This document shows positions 44,836 through 53,973 of a stretch of DNA of 64,000 nt, piece by piece. The stretch is taken from positions 1-64,000 of the forward strand of contig NZ_JAIXSL010000012.1 in the NCBI RefSeq assembly GCF_027484705.1, read 5' to 3'. A model generated the notes under the pieces. The model did not search any database and was not told where the DNA came from. It worked only from the letters and a program-made list of their open reading frames with translations. Within the stretch, counting starts at the first letter, position 1. The number at the start of each line of letters is the position of its first letter. A program made the translations under genes and the position numbers. This stretch comes from Flavobacterium sp. (lineage in GTDB: Bacteria; Bacteroidota; Bacteroidia; Flavobacteriales; Flavobacteriaceae).

Positions 44836-46299
44836 TTGGGACTTTACAAAAACCTTTTCAAGCAAACCGCCATCTACGGACTCGCCACGGTGTTTCCGCG
44901 CATGATGAGTTTTTTCCTAGTGCCGCTCTATACCGAACTGCTGCCGAAAGAGGAATACGGAAAAGTCACCGTCATTTTCGCCTACATGATTTTCTTCAAT
45001 GTGATGCTGGCTTATGGCATGGAAACCGCTTTTTTCCGTTTCTACAACAAGGAAACCGATAAGAAGAACGTCGTGGAAACCGCCATGATTTCGGTATTTT
45101 GGTCTACAATCCTGTTCCTGATTCCCGCACTGATTTTTCGCAAAACACTCGCTTATTATTCAGAAATTGATGTGCAGTATGTCACGTACAGTATCTGGAT
45201 TTTGGCGCTCGATGCGCTCGTAGTCATTCCATTTTCCAAATTGCGTGCGAACCAAAGACCAATGTTTTACGCCATCATCAAAATGGGAAATGTCACGATT
45301 AACCTGATTCTGAATATTTTCTTTTTGGTGTTTCTGCCCAAACTCGCCGTAAATCCTGATAGTTTTTTCAGCACCATTTATTTTGAGAATTTCCAGATCG
45401 GTTACATTTTCGTTTCGCTTGTCGTTTCGAGTCTCGCTACATTCATCGCGCTTTCTTCCGATTATCTGAAAGTCAGCTGGCATTTCGATTTTGATCTCTG
45501 GAAACGCATGATGCGCTACGGACTTCCAATACTCGTGGCCGGAATCGCATTCGCCATCAACGAACAATTCGATAAAATCCTGCTCGGAAAATTGCTGCCC
45601 AAAAACATCGCCGATTCAGAAGTCGGAGTCTATTCCGCATGCTACAAATTAGGTTTGTTCATGGTTTTGTTCAGAACCGCTTATACTTTAGGCATCGAAC
45701 CGTTTTTCTTCAGCCACGCCGACAAAGACAACGCCACACAAACTTACGCCACGGTCACCAAATATTTTGTGATTTTCGGCTCGTTCATCATGCTCGGCGT
45801 GATTGTGTTTGCCGACTTATTCAAAAGTGTCATGATCCGCGACAGCTCGTATTGGGAAGCCATGAAAGTCGTCCCCCTGATCATTCTTGCGAACTTTTTC
45901 CTTGGCATCTACACGAACTTATCGGTCTGGTACAAACTCATCGACAAAACTTACATCGGCGCCTGGATTTCTATTGTCGGCGCGGTAGTGACGCTAGTGC
46001 TCAACTTCCTGTTGATTCCCCAATACAGTTATATGGGTTCGGCGATTGCGACGATTTCAGCCTACGGAAGCATGATGCTCATTTCTTATTTCATGGGCCA
46101 AAAACATTACCCAATTCCTTACGACAAGAAAAAAATCGGCGGTTATCTCGGCCTTTCGATTGTCTTTTCAATTGTTTCGTTTTATTGCTTCCGCGAGAAT
46201 TACTTCGTAGGGGCCACCCTGCTGATCTTATTCCTTTATTTCATCTACCACAACGAAAAAGAAACTTTAGCACGTATTATGAACCGTAAACCGACTTAG
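44836..46299 (+). CDS. MOP-superfamily polysaccharide/lipid flippase (Wzx- or MurJ-like)
   Basis: 487 residues with 13-14 membrane helices. The N-terminus LFKQTAIYGLATVFPRMMSF and MLAYGMETAFFRFYNKETDK are typical of flavobacterial polysaccharide biosynthesis C-terminal-domain proteins. It is clearly different from the locus flippase at 15313. Located outside the variable polysaccharide locus among housekeeping genes, so it may move a conserved lipid-linked precursor. The start is TTG at 44836, two codons before the conserved LYKNLFK. No later ATG keeps the first helix. Confidence 0.85.
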   Translation: MGLYKNLFKQTAIYGLATVFPRMMSFFLVPLYTELLPKEEYGKVTVIFAYMIFFNVMLAYGMETAFFRFYNKETDKKNVVETAMISVFWSTILFLIPALIFRKTLAYYSEIDVQYVTYSIWILALDALVVIPFSKLRANQRPMFYAIIKMGNVTINLILNIFFLVFLPKLAVNPDSFFSTIYFENFQIGYIFVSLVVSSLATFIALSSDYLKVSWHFDFDLWKRMMRYGLPILVAGIAFAINEQFDKILLGKLLPKNIADSEVGVYSACYKLGLFMVLFRTAYTLGIEPFFFSHADKDNATQTYATVTKYFVIFGSFIMLGVIVFADLFKSVMIRDSSYWEAMKVVPLIILANFFLGIYTNLSVWYKLIDKTYIGAWISIVGAVVTLVLNFLLIPQYSYMGSAIATISAYGSMMLISYFMGQKHYPIPYDKKKIGGYLGLSIVFSIVSFYCFRENYFVGATLLILFLYFIYHNEKETLARIMNRKPT

Positions 46300-46330
46300 G
46301 AGCTGTTTGCTTACGCCTGTTCGCCCTTTC

Positions 46331-46410
46331 AGGAGCTCGGGTCCCGCTATCATTCCAATCTTTCACGCCGAACAACGGCGTAAAAGGATTTTCCCTTCTA
46401 TCGGGGCTAG
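46331..46410 (-). repeat. Intergenic hairpin (REP-like) repeat, copy C
   Basis: Same orientation as copy B: AGGAGCTCGGGTCCCGC at the left, CTATCGGGGCTAG at the right. The central stem is ACGCCG/CGGCGT around AACAA, again fully paired but different from copies A and B. Begins 31 bp after the flippase stop codon. Confidence 0.85.
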
Positions 46411-46464
46411 GACTAATTAGTTATATTTGATGTTTAGTTTTCAAATAAAAAAAGGCATATACCT

Positions 46465-46510
46465 GAAGACCACCGGACTTCCTCCTCTTAATATCAAATA
46501 ATCGGGGCTA
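46465..46510 (+). repeat. Short repeat module, copy 2
   Basis: An imperfect palindrome (GAAGACCACCGGACTTC) followed by CTCCTCTTAATATCAAAT and ATCGGGGCTA, closely matching 33346-33391. A complementary TATATTTGAT lies at 46422-46433 next to hairpin copy C, so the two ends of this stretch form an imperfect inverted repeat. Confidence 0.7.
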
Positions 46511-46550
46511 AGACAATCCGTACAAATCAAAAACAACCTCAAAAAACAAA

Positions 46551-46590
46551 ACCCGCGTCCATCCGCTAAATCAGTGGCATCCGCGTTCCA
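46551..46590 (+). repeat. GC-richer repeat (CCGCGTCC ... CATCCGCGTTCC), copy 1
   Basis: ACCCGCGTCCATCCGC then GTGGCATCCGCGTTCCAAAA. The reverse complement with small changes is at 62466-62507, also beside a hairpin repeat copy. Ends 12 bp before the dut start. Confidence 0.7.
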
Positions 46591-46602
46591 AAATAACCAT
46601 CC

Positions 46603-47037
46603 ATGAAAATCAAAATCATCAACCAATCGCAACACGCGTTACCGAACTACGAAACCATCGCATCGGCCGGCATGGATTTGCGCGCCAACCTTACGGAATC
46701 CATCACGCTCAATCCACTCGAACGAGCGATCGTCAAAACCGGATTGTTCATAGAATTACCCATAGGCTACGAAGCACAAGTACGCCCAAGAAGCGGACTC
46801 GCTGCCAAAAAAGGCATCACCGTACTCAATTCACCCGGAACCGTAGACGCTGATTACCGCGGCGAAATCGGAGTGATTTTAGCAAACCTGTCAAATGAAC
46901 CTTTTGTGGTAGAAAACGGCGAACGCATCGCCCAACTCATCATCGCCCAACACGAACGCGCCGAATGGATCGAAGTGGAAACCTTATCGGAAACCTCTCG
47001 CGGCGCAGGCGGCTTCGGAAGCACAGGCGTGAAATAA
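46603..47037 (+). CDS. dut: dUTP diphosphatase
   Basis: 144 residues. Hydrolyses dUTP to dUMP and pyrophosphate, keeping uracil out of DNA. All five trimeric dUTPase motifs are visible: [39 protein letters not shown] (catalytic Asp), [12 protein letters not shown] and the C-terminal [10 protein letters not shown]. Full length. The next gene follows after 12 bp. The 300 bp upstream hold hairpin copy C and two other repeat modules, and no TAnnTTTG box was identified. Confidence 0.96.
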   Translation: MKIKIINQSQHALPNYETIASAGMDLRANLTESITLNPLERAIVKTGLFIELPIGYEAQVRPRSGLAAKKGITVLNSPGTVDADYRGEIGVILANLSNEPFVVENGERIAQLIIAQHERAEWIEVETLSETSRGAGGFGSTGVK

Positions 47038-47049
47038 TATCATCACGTT

Positions 47050-48201
47050 TTGACAGCGATCAAGCCCATCTCACCAAGCCAACGCGAACCCATTGTTGAC
47101 ATCCTCAGAGGTTGGGCACTGTTCAGTGTCGCCATGATGAATTATGCCACAATTCACGGTTGGAACAATCATTCAAAAAACCTTGAAGAAAGCCCGTTGC
47201 ACGATTTTTTTCAAACTATATCTGAAACCATTTTTGAGTCAAAAGGCTGGACTTTATTGGCCATTCTGTTCGGTTATGGTTTTTCCGTTTTGCTTAAGAA
47301 CATTAGCCATCACGGACAGAATCTTTATCATTTTTTTATAAAACGCATGCTTTGGCTTTTTGCATTTGCCTTGATGAACACGTTTTTTTTTGGAGGAGAT
47401 ATCTTAAACGATTACGCCTTAATGGGTTTGATTTTGCTGCTGTTTTATAATTTAAGTACAAAATCAATAACGGTTTTTGCGATAACCATTTTACTTCTCA
47501 CACCGGTCTTGCAATCGGTATTGGGAAATCACCATTTGTTGTTTACGCCGCAACACCGTGATGCTTTCTACGAACTTTATGAACACGATACGATGCTCGA
47601 AAGCATCAAAGCCAACCTATACATGCGCTACCAATGGATGCTGCGGTTAAGCTATTCTGTGATATTGCATTTGATCCAATTAGGCTGCTTTCTTCTTGGC
47701 GTGGTATTTCAAAGAAGCGGTTTTTTTGAGTGTTTGCGCGACGAGCCAAAATTATTACTTAGAAAAATACTGCTCATCAGCTTGCTTGTTTCCGTACTGA
47801 TTTTCTTGTTGCAAATGGAGGTAGAAAAAAAAGAATGGGAATTTAACGACTATTACAATCTGTATTATCCACAGGTTTTAAGCATTATGGTTTTTACAAC
47901 CTCGGCGGTTTGCGGACTTTATTTTTCGGGATATTTCAAAGCAATTTTTGAATCCATGCGCATTATAGGCAAAATGACGCTTACTAATTACATCTTGCAA
48001 AATATGATTGCGTTTGGTTTATTCATCTGTATCAGGCCTAATTGGAATTGGGAATCCTACATCCTTACAGGAATTGCCGTGTATGTCGTTCAAATAGTCT
48101 TTAGCAAGTGGTGGCTGAGCCAATACCATTATGGTTTTTTCGAATGGTTATGGCGGTGTTTGTCCTACCAAAAACGATTTGCTTTAAAGAAAGAAAAATA
48201 A
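47050..48201 (+). CDS. DUF418/YeiB-family membrane protein
   Basis: 383 residues with about 9-10 membrane helices. IVDILRGWALFSVAMMNY at the N-terminus and MRIIGKMTLTNYILQNMI plus WNWESYIL near the end are the DUF418 pattern, related to membrane acyltransferases of the YeiB type. FGYGFSVLLKN follows helix 2. Substrate unknown. The start is TTG at 47050, 12 bp after dut, suggesting co-transcription. It converges with mfd (18-bp gap). Confidence 0.82.
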   Translation: MTAIKPISPSQREPIVDILRGWALFSVAMMNYATIHGWNNHSKNLEESPLHDFFQTISETIFESKGWTLLAILFGYGFSVLLKNISHHGQNLYHFFIKRMLWLFAFALMNTFFFGGDILNDYALMGLILLLFYNLSTKSITVFAITILLLTPVLQSVLGNHHLLFTPQHRDAFYELYEHDTMLESIKANLYMRYQWMLRLSYSVILHLIQLGCFLLGVVFQRSGFFECLRDEPKLLLRKILLISLLVSVLIFLLQMEVEKKEWEFNDYYNLYYPQVLSIMVFTTSAVCGLYFSGYFKAIFESMRIIGKMTLTNYILQNMIAFGLFICIRPNWNWESYILTGIAVYVVQIVFSKWWLSQYHYGFFEWLWRCLSYQKRFALKKEK

Positions 48202-48219
48202 CCGATGGAAGCACTAAAA

Positions 48220-51200
48220 CTATTTGTCCATCAACTCCATCAACTCCAAAGCTTTTCGAATTGATTTCACATGATCGAAAGTCAGCAGCAAACGCAAACC
48301 ATTCGGTGTCTGTTTTTCTTTCATTTTGCACAACTGCGATTGCTTCTGCACGAACTGCAATACCTTATGAAATTGCGGCGAAGCATAATAATCACTCTGC
48401 TGATCCGACACAAAATAACCGATCATTTTGCCTTGCTTCATCACGAGTTTTTCAATGCCGACTTTCGACGCAATCCATTTGATTTTAATGCTATTTAACA
48501 ATGAAATCGCCTGCTTTGGCAACGGTCCGAAACGGTCAATCAGTTTCACTTCATAGGCCTGCAATTCTTCTTCGGTTTTGATCAAACTCAACTCATTATA
48601 CAAATTCAGACGCTCCGAAATGTTGTTGATGTATTCATCGGGAAACAACAATTCGAAATCCGTATCGATCTGCAAATCCTTGACATATTCTTTGTCAGGC
48701 TGGTCTTCGGATTCGTATAAATCTTTGAACTCGTTTTCCTTCAGTTCCTCGATGGCTTCGTTCATGATTTTCTGGTAAGTCTCGAAACCAATCTCATTGA
48801 TGAAACCGCTTTGCTCACCACCCAATAAATCTCCAGCGCCGCGGATTTCCAAATCCTTCATCGCAATGTTGAAACCGCTGCCGAGTTCGCTGTATTGTTC
48901 CAAAGCCTGGATTCGTTTTCGCGCATCATCGGTCATCATCGAATACGGCGGGCAAATGAAATAACAGAACGCTTTTTTGTTGCTGCGCCCGACACGCCCG
49001 CGCATTTGGTGCAAATCCGACAGTCCGAAATTGTTCGCATTGTTGATGAAAATCGTGTTCGCGTTCGGCACATCGAGTCCGCTTTCGATAATCGTTGTCG
49101 CGACCAAAACATCGAATTCGCCGTTCATAAAAGCGAGCATGAGTTCTTCGAGTTTACTGCCCTCCATCTGACCGTGGCCAATTCCTACGCGTGCATCTGG
49201 AACTAAACGCTGAATCATTCCTGCAACTTCCTTGATGTTTTCAATGCGGTTGTTAATGAAAAACACTTGTCCGTTTCTTTGGATTTCATAAGAAATCGCA
49301 TCGCGGATCAGTTCTTCGCTAAACGCCACGACGTTACTTTCAATAGGATAACGGTTCGGCGGTGGCGTTGTAATCACTGATAAATCACGCGCCGCCATCA
49401 ATGAAAACTGCAAGGTTCTCGGAATAGGCGTTGCGGTTAAAGTAAGTGTATCAACATTCGCAGCAATCGTTTTGAGTTTGTCCTTGACATTCACACCGAA
49501 CTTCTGTTCCTCATCCACAATCAGCAATCCCAAATCTTTAAAAACTACATTTTTATTGACAAGTTGGTGCGTCCCGATCACAATATCGAGTTTGCCGTCG
49601 GCCAAATCTTTGAGCGTTTCTGATTTTTGTTTGGCTGTTCTAAATCGGTTGAGATATCCAATCGAAACCGGCATATCTTTCAAACGTTCCGTAAAAGTTC
49701 TATAATGCTGGTACGCAAGAATCGTTGTCGGCACCAAAACCGCGACTTGTTTGCTGTTGTCCACGGCTTTGAAGGCCGCGCGAATCGCAACTTCCGTCTT
49801 ACCGAAACCAACGTCGCCACAAACCAGACGGTCCATCGGGCGGTCGCTTTCCATGTCGGCTTTGACTTCCTGTGTCGATTTGGTTTGGTCGGGCGTGTCT
49901 TCGTAAATGAACGAACTTTCCAATTCGGCTTGCAGATAACTGTCTGGCGCATAACGAAATCCTTTTTCGAGGCGGCGTTTCGCATAGAGTTGAATCAAAT
50001 TGAACGCAATGTGTTTGACGCGCGCTTTGGTCTTTTGCTTTAAGGCTTTCCACGCGCCGGAACCTAATTTGTAGATTTTCGGCGGCGCACCGTCTTTGCC
50101 GTTGTACTTTGAAATTTTATGTAAGGAATGGATGCTCACATACACAATATCGTTGTCGGCATAAACGAGTTTGATCGCTTCCTGGGTTTTGCCTTCGACC
50201 TGAATTTTCTGCAATCCGCCGAACTTCCCAATCCCGTGATCGATGTGCGTCACATAATCGCCGACCGCCAAAGTGTTGAGTTCTTTAAGTGTAATCGTTT
50301 GTTTTTTTGAATAACCGTTCTTGATGTTGAATTTATGGTAACGCTCGAAAATCTGATGATCGGTATAACAGGCGACTTGGTTTTCTTCATCGATAAATCC
50401 CTGATACAACGGAAAAACAACCGTGTGGTATTGCTTTCGGATGCTTTCGTGGTTGGCCTCATCAAGTGATTCGAATATGTCATGGAACCGTTTTTCCTGT
50501 GCAGTACTTGAGCAAAACAAGTAATTCTTATAACCGTTGAAATGGTTGTCGCTAAGGTTGTTGAGCAACAAATCGAATTGTTTGTTGAACGAAGGCTGCG
50601 GCTTGATATGGAAATCGTAAGCTTTGGCACTGTTAAAAGTTGGTTTTGAACTCAATTCCACAACCGTAAAATCCAAAGTTTTTTTGAGGAATTCTTTTTG
50701 GTGCAGGAAGATCCTTTCGGGCGGAATGTGCTTGATTGTTGCGTTCAAGTTCTTGAAAATATCTTCGGCTTTGTCGAACAGTTTTTCGAGTTTGGAAATC
50801 AGCAGTTCGGTATTCTGGAGGAAGACAATCGTGTTTTGCGAAATGTATTCGAGGAAACTTTCGCGGTTTTCCTGAAAGAACTTGTTCTCGACATTTGGGA
50901 TAATGGCAATCTTTTTCTGCTTTTCGATCGAGAGTTGGGTTTCGACGTCAAAGCTTCGGATGCTGTCGACTTCATTGCCAAAAAACTCAATACGATAGGG
51001 GTTGTCATTCGAAAAAGAAAACACATCGATGATGCCGCCACGCACCGAAAATTCTCCGGGTTCTGTGATAAAATCGACGCGTTTGAATTCATATTCAAAC
51101 AACACTTCATTAATGAATTCAATCGAAATCTGATCACCCACGGCTACTTTTAAAGTGTTCTTGTCGAGTTCTTTTTTGGTCACTACTTTTTCAAAAAGTG

Positions 51201-51579
51201 CTTCGGGATAAGTAACAATAACGGCAGGTTTCTTCCGCGAGTTGATGCGATTCAGCACTTCGGCGCGCAACAAAACATTCGCGTTGTCGGTATCTTCAAT
51301 CTGATAAGGGCGGCGGTACGAACCCGGATAAAACAGCACATCTTCCTCGCCGATCATTTGCTCGAGATCGTTGAGGTAATAAGCGGCCTCTTCCTTGTCG
51401 TTTAAAATCACCAGAAAAGGATGTTCCGTTTTTTTGAACAGCGCCTGAACTATAAACGAAAGCGACGAACCGATGAGTCCGTTGAGATGGATTTTTTGTC
51501 CGTGCGTTTGCAGACTATCGCCAATTTGTTTGACTCTAGCAGACGCATCATACAGCGGAATAAGGTTGTTTTTACTCAA
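48220..51579 (-). CDS. mfd: Transcription-repair coupling factor
   Basis: 1119 residues. UvrB-like N-terminal region (about 30-330; FYPGSYRRPYQIE, FSVRGGIIDVFSF), RNA-polymerase-interacting CarD-like domain (about 437-500; GDYVTHIDHGIGKFGGLQK), SF2 helicase motor with Walker A GDVGFGKTE (about 588-596), VDEEQKFGV, TATPIPRTLQ and the second lobe QMRGRVGRSNKKAF. A C-terminal TRCF domain (about 960-1080) follows. Removes RNA polymerase stalled at lesions and recruits UvrA. Start is TTG at 51579. Preceded on the same strand by a lipoprotein gene with a 24-bp gap. Confidence 0.96.
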   Translation of the reverse strand: MSKNNLIPLYDASARVKQIGDSLQTHGQKIHLNGLIGSSLSFIVQALFKKTEHPFLVILNDKEEAAYYLNDLEQMIGEEDVLFYPGSYRRPYQIEDTDNANVLLRAEVLNRINSRKKPAVIVTYPEALFEKVVTKKELDKNTLKVAVGDQISIEFINEVLFEYEFKRVDFITEPGEFSVRGGIIDVFSFSNDNPYRIEFFGNEVDSIRSFDVETQLSIEKQKKIAIIPNVENKFFQENRESFLEYISQNTIVFLQNTELLISKLEKLFDKAEDIFKNLNATIKHIPPERIFLHQKEFLKKTLDFTVVELSSKPTFNSAKAYDFHIKPQPSFNKQFDLLLNNLSDNHFNGYKNYLFCSSTAQEKRFHDIFESLDEANHESIRKQYHTVVFPLYQGFIDEENQVACYTDHQIFERYHKFNIKNGYSKKQTITLKELNTLAVGDYVTHIDHGIGKFGGLQKIQVEGKTQEAIKLVYADNDIVYVSIHSLHKISKYNGKDGAPPKIYKLGSGAWKALKQKTKARVKHIAFNLIQLYAKRRLEKGFRYAPDSYLQAELESSFIYEDTPDQTKSTQEVKADMESDRPMDRLVCGDVGFGKTEVAIRAAFKAVDNSKQVAVLVPTTILAYQHYRTFTERLKDMPVSIGYLNRFRTAKQKSETLKDLADGKLDIVIGTHQLVNKNVVFKDLGLLIVDEEQKFGVNVKDKLKTIAANVDTLTLTATPIPRTLQFSLMAARDLSVITTPPPNRYPIESNVVAFSEELIRDAISYEIQRNGQVFFINNRIENIKEVAGMIQRLVPDARVGIGHGQMEGSKLEELMLAFMNGEFDVLVATTIIESGLDVPNANTIFINNANNFGLSDLHQMRGRVGRSNKKAFCYFICPPYSMMTDDARKRIQALEQYSELGSGFNIAMKDLEIRGAGDLLGGEQSGFINEIGFETYQKIMNEAIEELKENEFKDLYESEDQPDKEYVKDLQIDTDFELLFPDEYINNISERLNLYNELSLIKTEEELQAYEVKLIDRFGPLPKQAISLLNSIKIKWIASKVGIEKLVMKQGKMIGYFVSDQQSDYYASPQFHKVLQFVQKQSQLCKMKEKQTPNGLRLLLTFDHVKSIRKALELMELMDK

Positions 51580-51603
51580 AGGTTAGGTAAAATTATGATG
51601 AAA

Positions 51604-52173
51604 TTAATTTGGGATAGCGCGTGTCGTATCGAGCATTCGGATCATATCAGATTCGCCTTCTTCAGTCGGAATCTGGCTTTTTCGCACAATTTCATCCATT
51701 TGCTGGTAAAGCGAGATCATTTCAATATCGACTTCGCCCACGAGCGCTATTACTTTTTGTTCAGGAATGGCATCAAGGTTAATGAATAAATTGATCGAAT
51801 TGATTTTGGTCACCAAAGCCGAAATCCTGCTTTTGACTTGTGGTTTGTTGAAGGCCGGCGGAATGTTGTTGTTCAAAGCAAGCGCTTTTTTGGAAAGGTC
51901 TTTTGATTTTTTTTGGAATGCCCCGATAGAACTTTTGGGCGTTTGGTGCAATTCGGTATCGAACTCGCGCAGTTCCTTCCAGTTTTGTACCAATCCCTGC
52001 GTCACCGGATTTAACGCCGGGTTTCTAAAATGCCAACCGTTGCTGATTTTGGTAAAGATCAGTTCTTTGGCCTGGGCATCTTTTCGTTGTTCGGCCAATT
52101 GCTTCTCGTCATTTTTTTGACATGAAAACAACACGAACACAACCAAAACAGCAGAAAAAAGTTTATAATTCAT
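51604..52173 (-). CDS. Lipoprotein of unknown function upstream of mfd
   Basis: 189 residues from the ATG at 52173. Lipobox in MNYKLFSAVLVVFVLFSC (Cys18) then QKNDEK. The mature part is mostly helical, with FTKISNGWHFRNPALNP near residue 40 and repeated hydrophobic heptads later; no known domain recognised. An upstream extension to 52218 is rejected because a strong promoter (52228-52200) lies there. Probably co-transcribed with mfd. Confidence 0.78.
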   Translation of the reverse strand: MNYKLFSAVLVVFVLFSCQKNDEKQLAEQRKDAQAKELIFTKISNGWHFRNPALNPVTQGLVQNWKELREFDTELHQTPKSSIGAFQKKSKDLSKKALALNNNIPPAFNKPQVKSRISALVTKINSINLFINLDAIPEQKVIALVGEVDIEMISLYQQMDEIVRKSQIPTEEGESDMIRMLDTTRAIPN

Positions 52174-52199
52174 GACAGGAATTTTGAGCCGTAAAGTTA

Positions 52200-52228
52200 C
52201 AAAGGTAAAATGAAACAAGACAGGACAA
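52200..52228 (-). promoter_or_regulatory. Promoter of the lipoprotein-mfd unit
   Basis: On the minus strand TTG (52228-52226), an 18-bp spacer and an exact TAnnTTTG (TACCTTTG, 52207-52200), 26 bp upstream of the ATG at 52173. This decides the lipoprotein start. Confidence 0.8.
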
Positions 52229-52323
52229 AGCCTAACGAAGTAGTACTTTTATGAAATAATTTAGGTTTTATCGGCTAAATTTTAATTTCCGAAATGGTAT
52301 CTTTAACCCCACAAACAACAACC

Positions 52324-53268
52324 ATGAATACAAAAATCCTGATCATCGGTGCCTGCGGACAAATCGGAACCGAACTCACCCATAAGTTAAGGGCTATTTA
52401 CGGAACCGAAAACGTCATCGCCTCGGACATTAGAAAAATGAATACGGATGTCGTCAATTCGGGGCCGTTTGAAGTGGTGAACGCTTTAGATTTCAACCAG
52501 ATTGAGCATTTGGTCGAAATCCATCAGATCACCGATGTCTATCTTATGGCGGCGCTTTTGTCGGCCACGGCTGAAAAGAATCCTGCGTTTGCCTGGGATT
52601 TGAATATGAATTCGTTGTTTCATGTGCTTAATTTAGCGAAAGCCAAAAAGATCAAAAAGATTTTCTGGCCTTCAAGCATTGCGGTTTTCGGACCGACGAC
52701 TCCCAAAGAAAATACACCACAATACACCATCATGGAACCTTCGACGGTTTATGGCATCAGCAAACAATCTGGTGAACGCTGGTGTGAATATTACAACCAT
52801 ATTTTCGGCGTCGATGTGCGCAGTATTCGTTATCCGGGACTCATCAGCTGGAGTTCGCCTCCGGGCGGCGGTACGACTGATTACGCGGTTGACATTTATC
52901 ACAAAGCATTGAGCCACGGCAAATACGAATGTTTCCTTTCGTCTGAAACCAAAATGCCGATGATGTATATGGATGACGCAATCCAGGCGACGATTGATAT
53001 TATGCAAGCCGATGCCAATCAAATCAAAATCCGATCTTCGTATAATCTTGCCGCGATGAGTTTTACGCCAACCGAAATTGCCGCTGAAATCAAAAAGAGC
53101 ATTCCGGATTTCGAGATCACTTACAAACCTGACTTCCGCCAACAGATTGCTGACAGTTGGCCTGCAAGCATTGATGACCGTCGTGCCCGGGAAGATTGGG
53201 GCTGGAAACACAAATTCGATTTAACTTCAATGACCAAGGACATGCTGTTGCATCTCCAAGAACAATAA
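52324..53268 (+). CDS. L-threonine 3-dehydrogenase, SDR/epimerase type
   Basis: 314 residues from the ATG at 52324. Extended SDR with ILIIGACGQIGTELTHKL as NAD-binding motif and Tyr/Lys in STVYGISKQSGERW. IRYPGLISWSSPPGGGTTDY is diagnostic for the NAD-dependent threonine dehydrogenases of the epimerase fold, distinct from zinc-dependent Tdh. YMDDAIQATIDIM and the C-terminal SWPASIDDRRAREDWGW also fit. It oxidises threonine to 2-amino-3-ketobutyrate. Upstream GTG/TTG extensions are less likely than this ATG, which directly precedes the first beta-strand. A TATCTTTA box (one mismatch) lies about 25 bp upstream. Confidence 0.93.
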   Translation: MNTKILIIGACGQIGTELTHKLRAIYGTENVIASDIRKMNTDVVNSGPFEVVNALDFNQIEHLVEIHQITDVYLMAALLSATAEKNPAFAWDLNMNSLFHVLNLAKAKKIKKIFWPSSIAVFGPTTPKENTPQYTIMEPSTVYGISKQSGERWCEYYNHIFGVDVRSIRYPGLISWSSPPGGGTTDYAVDIYHKALSHGKYECFLSSETKMPMMYMDDAIQATIDIMQADANQIKIRSSYNLAAMSFTPTEIAAEIKKSIPDFEITYKPDFRQQIADSWPASIDDRRAREDWGWKHKFDLTSMTKDMLLHLQEQ

Positions 53269-53270
53269 AA

Positions 53271-53305
53271 AACCGCCTCGTCCTTTTTCATAAGACAAGA
53301 CGGTT
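53271..53305 (-). terminator. Terminator of the globin-like lipoprotein operon
   Basis: The stem AACCGTCTTGTC / GACGAGGCGGTT (two mismatches or wobbles) around an A/T-rich loop, read on the minus strand, is followed by TTTTTTATT. It lies about 35 bp past the stop at 53341 and also adjoins the convergent threonine dehydrogenase gene. Confidence 0.7.
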
Positions 53306-53340
53306 CTGAAATAATTTGAACTTTCAGAGAAGTTTTTTCT

Positions 53341-53955
53341 TTAAGGTGCCTGAACAATTGGCGATCTAAGCGATTCCAATACGGCAACAACATCAGTATA
53401 CAATTCAGTGTTGGCTGCTACGCCATTGGCTTGAGCCGCTGCTCCTACATAACCTTCAAATTTAGTATAGTCAGCATTGGTAGCTTTCACGCCCATTCTG
53501 TTGTTCACAGCCGGATTGTGGGCTGCCACCATATCAAGCCCTCTGTAAGTATTCACTGCGTTGGTTCCGCCGGTATTGAAGGAGAAGAAATCCGTAAGAT
53601 TGTCTACCAATTCAGCCAAGTTAGTGGTATTACCTGCACCTACTTCTGCTAGTAATGGAGCAAAATGAGCACTCAAATTGCCAGCATTACCGCTTGGATT
53701 TGCAGCGCTTGGAACATCGGCAACTATGTTTTGAATCGTGGAATTCACCACTTTTCGGTAAGCCAAACGACCTGCTTCAATGGTTACTGCCGGATCGGTA
53801 CTGTCTGGATCATCGACCAAGGTTGTACCTCCCAACCGGGCATAAATGGAAGGTTTTGCGACGACCGTGTCATCGTTGTCGTCCTTGCTGCAAGAACTGA
53901 ATACGCCTGCTCCCAACAATAGGGCGCAAAAGGCAAGTTTTGAAAAATTTGTCAT
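53341..53955 (-). CDS. Lipoprotein with a truncated-hemoglobin-like domain
   Basis: 204 residues. Lipobox in LLGAGVFSSC (Cys22) followed by SKDDNDD. The mature part follows the pattern of group I truncated hemoglobins: SIYARLGG at the start (compare SLYERLGG), a helix AGRLAYRKVVNSTIQNI, LVDNLTDFFSFNTGG, then YRGLDMVAAHNPAV where His146 is in the place of the proximal heme ligand. Later YTKFEGYVGAAAQANGV and VVAVLESLRSPIV match the last two helices. Long insertions (about 43-58 and 80-95) make it bigger than classic trHbs. Heme binding is inferred, not shown. Second gene of a two-gene minus operon (18 bp after the HMA-like gene). Confidence 0.68.
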   Translation of the reverse strand: MTNFSKLAFCALLLGAGVFSSCSKDDNDDTVVAKPSIYARLGGTTLVDDPDSTDPAVTIEAGRLAYRKVVNSTIQNIVADVPSAANPSGNAGNLSAHFAPLLAEVGAGNTTNLAELVDNLTDFFSFNTGGTNAVNTYRGLDMVAAHNPAVNNRMGVKATNADYTKFEGYVGAAAQANGVAANTELYTDVVAVLESLRSPIVQAP

Positions 53956-53973
53956 AGTGGTAATATTTAAGGA

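Noticed and set aside
49627..50043. Plus-strand frame of 138 codons opposite mfd
   Set aside because: It lies fully antisense to the conserved helicase domain of mfd, has no recognisable domain, and its composition mirrors the coding strand.
52174..52218. Upstream start of the lipoprotein gene before mfd
   Set aside because: The segment holds the -7 promoter box, and the lipoprotein signal begins at the ATG at 52173.
52672..53211. Minus-strand frame of 179 codons opposite threonine dehydrogenase
   Set aside because: The opposite strand has a complete, conserved enzyme; this frame has no family resemblance.
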